Positions 5,979 through 7,105 of a DNA stretch of 7,105 nt are shown piece by piece. A program made the position numbers and the translations under genes. Position 1 is the first letter of the stretch. The number at the start of each line of letters is the position of its first letter. The notes under the pieces were generated by a model. It was not told the DNA's origin, searched no databases, and worked only from the letters and a program-made list of their open reading frames with translations. The DNA is from Deinococcus sp. Lineage in GTDB: Bacteria; Deinococcota; Deinococci; Deinococcales; Deinococcaceae. The stretch is taken from assembly GCA_030524065.1 (NCBI GenBank), contig JAUNHF010000091.1:1-7105 (forward strand), given 5' to 3'.

Positions 5979-7105
5979 ATGACCAAGACTTTGCCCACCA
6001 CCGAACAGCGCCTCACCGAACTGGCCCACGAGCTGCCCACGCCCTTTCACCTGTACGACGAGCGCGGCATCCGCGAGAATGCCCGCGCCTTCAGAGAGGC
6101 GTTCGCCTGGGCACCGGGCTTTCGCAATTACTACGCGGTCAAGGCGGCGCCCACGCCCGCGCTGCTGAAAATTCTGGCCGAAGAGGGCTGCGGGGCCGAC
6201 TGCTCCTCGCTGGCCGAGCTGGAGTTGAGCGAGCGCGTGGGCATCACCGGCGAAAGCATCATGTTCACCTCCAACGACACCCCGCCGGAGGAGTTCCGCC
6301 GCGCCTACGAACTGGGCGCCGTCATCAACCTGGACGACATCACTCACATCGCCGCGCTGGAAGAGGCGCTGGGCGGCACGCTGCCGGAGCTGCTGTCGTT
6401 TCGCTACAACCCCGGTCCGGAGCGCACCGGCAACGCGATTATCGGCAATCCGGTAGAGGCCAAGTACGGCGTGACCTCTGGACAGCTGCTGGACGCCTAC
6501 CGCGCTGCCCAGGCGGGGGGTGTACGTCGCTTCGCCCTGCACACGATGGTCGCCAGCAACGAGCTGGACCCGGCCTTTATCATCGAGACGGCGCGGATGC
6601 TGTTCACGCTGGCCGTGCGCCTCAAGGATGAGCTGGGCATCGAACTGGAGTTCGTGAACCTGGGCGGCGGTATTGGTATTCCTTACCGCCCAGAGCAGCA
6701 GGCCATGAGCTATCAGGAAGTGTCGGACGGCATCCGGGCGCTGTATGACAGCATCATCCGCCCAGCGGGACTGGACGGCCTGCGCCTGAGCTTTGAGTGT
6801 GGCCGGGTGATGACCGGGCCTTACGGCTACCTGGTGTCGCAGGTGCGCCACGTGACCCACAAGTACAAGGACTACGTGGGCCTGGACGCCTGCATGGCGA
6901 ACCTGATGCGCCCGGCCATGTACGGCAGCTACCACCACATCACCGTGCTGAACAAGGGCGAGGGCACACCAACGCAGCTGGTGGACGTGACCGGCTCGCT
7001 GTGCGAGAACAACGACAAGTTCGCCATTGACCGTGACCTGCCGGTGATGGAGCGGGGCGACGTGGTGGTCATTCATGACGCGGGCGCGCACGGGCACAGC
7101 ATGGG
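5979..7105 (+). CDS. lysA: Diaminopimelate decarboxylase, 3' end outside window
   Basis: The frame is open from the ATG at 5979 to the window edge: 375 codons plus two bases. AAGGA lies seven bases upstream. It is a PLP-dependent fold III (alanine racemase-like barrel) decarboxylase; LysA turns meso-diaminopimelate into L-lysine and CO2. YYAVKA carries the PLP lysine K55; GADCSSLAEL, GGGIGIPY (229-236, phosphate loop), ECGR (273-276), SLCENND (C342 from the partner subunit's active site, E343, D346) and HDAGAHGHSM (366-375) follow. Several motifs differ from the E. coli-type forms: EPGR reads ECGR, CESxD reads CENND, and GAYGxSM reads GAHGHSM. From memory, the CENNDKFAIDR and GAHGxSMG forms mark a distinct LysA subfamily common in Clostridia and Bacteroidetes, often about 420 residues, so about 45 are missing here. 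Other decarboxylases of this fold act on ornithine, D-lysine or carboxynorspermidine, but the place directly after dapL argues for diaminopimelate. Confidence 0.9.
   Translation, partial: MTKTLPTTEQRLTELAHELPTPFHLYDERGIRENARAFREAFAWAPGFRNYYAVKAAPTPALLKILAEEGCGADCSSLAELELSERVGITGESIMFTSNDTPPEEFRRAYELGAVINLDDITHIAALEEALGGTLPELLSFRYNPGPERTGNAIIGNPVEAKYGVTSGQLLDAYRAAQAGGVRRFALHTMVASNELDPAFIIETARMLFTLAVRLKDELGIELEFVNLGGGIGIPYRPEQQAMSYQEVSDGIRALYDSIIRPAGLDGLRLSFECGRVMTGPYGYLVSQVRHVTHKYKDYVGLDACMANLMRPAMYGSYHHITVLNKGEGTPTQLVDVTGSLCENNDKFAIDRDLPVMERGDVVVIHDAGAHGHSM

Noticed and set aside
5613..7097. A 494-residue open frame antisense to dapL and lysA
   Set aside because: It is a histidine/valine/glutamine-rich mirror frame typical of high-G+C coding DNA, with no recognisable domain, while the + strand encodes clear dapL and lysA.

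Overview
The window is G+C-rich (about two thirds by eye). It carries a compact run of aspartate-family amino-acid genes on the + strand, preceded by the end of a DNA helicase gene and a dead gene on the - strand. The best guess for the source is Deinococcus or a close relative. The grounds are the high G+C, a RecD2-type helicase C-terminus, and a threonine synthase gene with no ribosome binding site but a -10 box (TACAAT) six bases before its ATG, the layout of the leaderless mRNAs common in Deinococcus. This assignment is inference, not proof.

Layout. 1-442: 3' end of a recD2-like helicase gene. 464-872 (-): remnant of a DUF849/BKACE (beta-keto acid cleavage enzyme) gene, broken by two frame changes and a large internal deletion; its 5' end abuts the thrC promoter. 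905-2326: thrC. 2397-2451: a good sigma70-type promoter followed by a 17-bp palindrome at the start of the dapB leader. 2464-3363: dapB, with an unusual C-terminal tail that runs into a long inverted repeat (3329-3382). 3364-3613: a roughly 250-base gap with two more hairpins. 3614-4549: dapA. 4628-5893: dapL. 5979-7105: lysA, cut by the window end about 45 codons short.

How the genes work together. Aspartate semialdehyde (made by enzymes outside the window) is condensed with pyruvate by DapA and reduced by DapB to tetrahydrodipicolinate. DapL aminates this directly to LL-diaminopimelate, bypassing the succinylated or acetylated intermediates. After epimerisation to meso-diaminopimelate, LysA decarboxylates it to lysine. 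The epimerase (DapF) is not in this window. ThrC ends the competing branch from aspartate semialdehyde (via homoserine) to threonine. If the host is a Deinococcus, whose peptidoglycan is known to use ornithine rather than diaminopimelate, this pathway would serve lysine supply only.

I see no phage, transposase, CRISPR, tRNA or rRNA here. The region is mostly ordinary metabolism. The points worth a second look are the BKACE pseudogene, the palindrome at the dapB promoter, the inverted repeat spanning the dapB stop codon, and the complete DapL-type pathway in this probable host.
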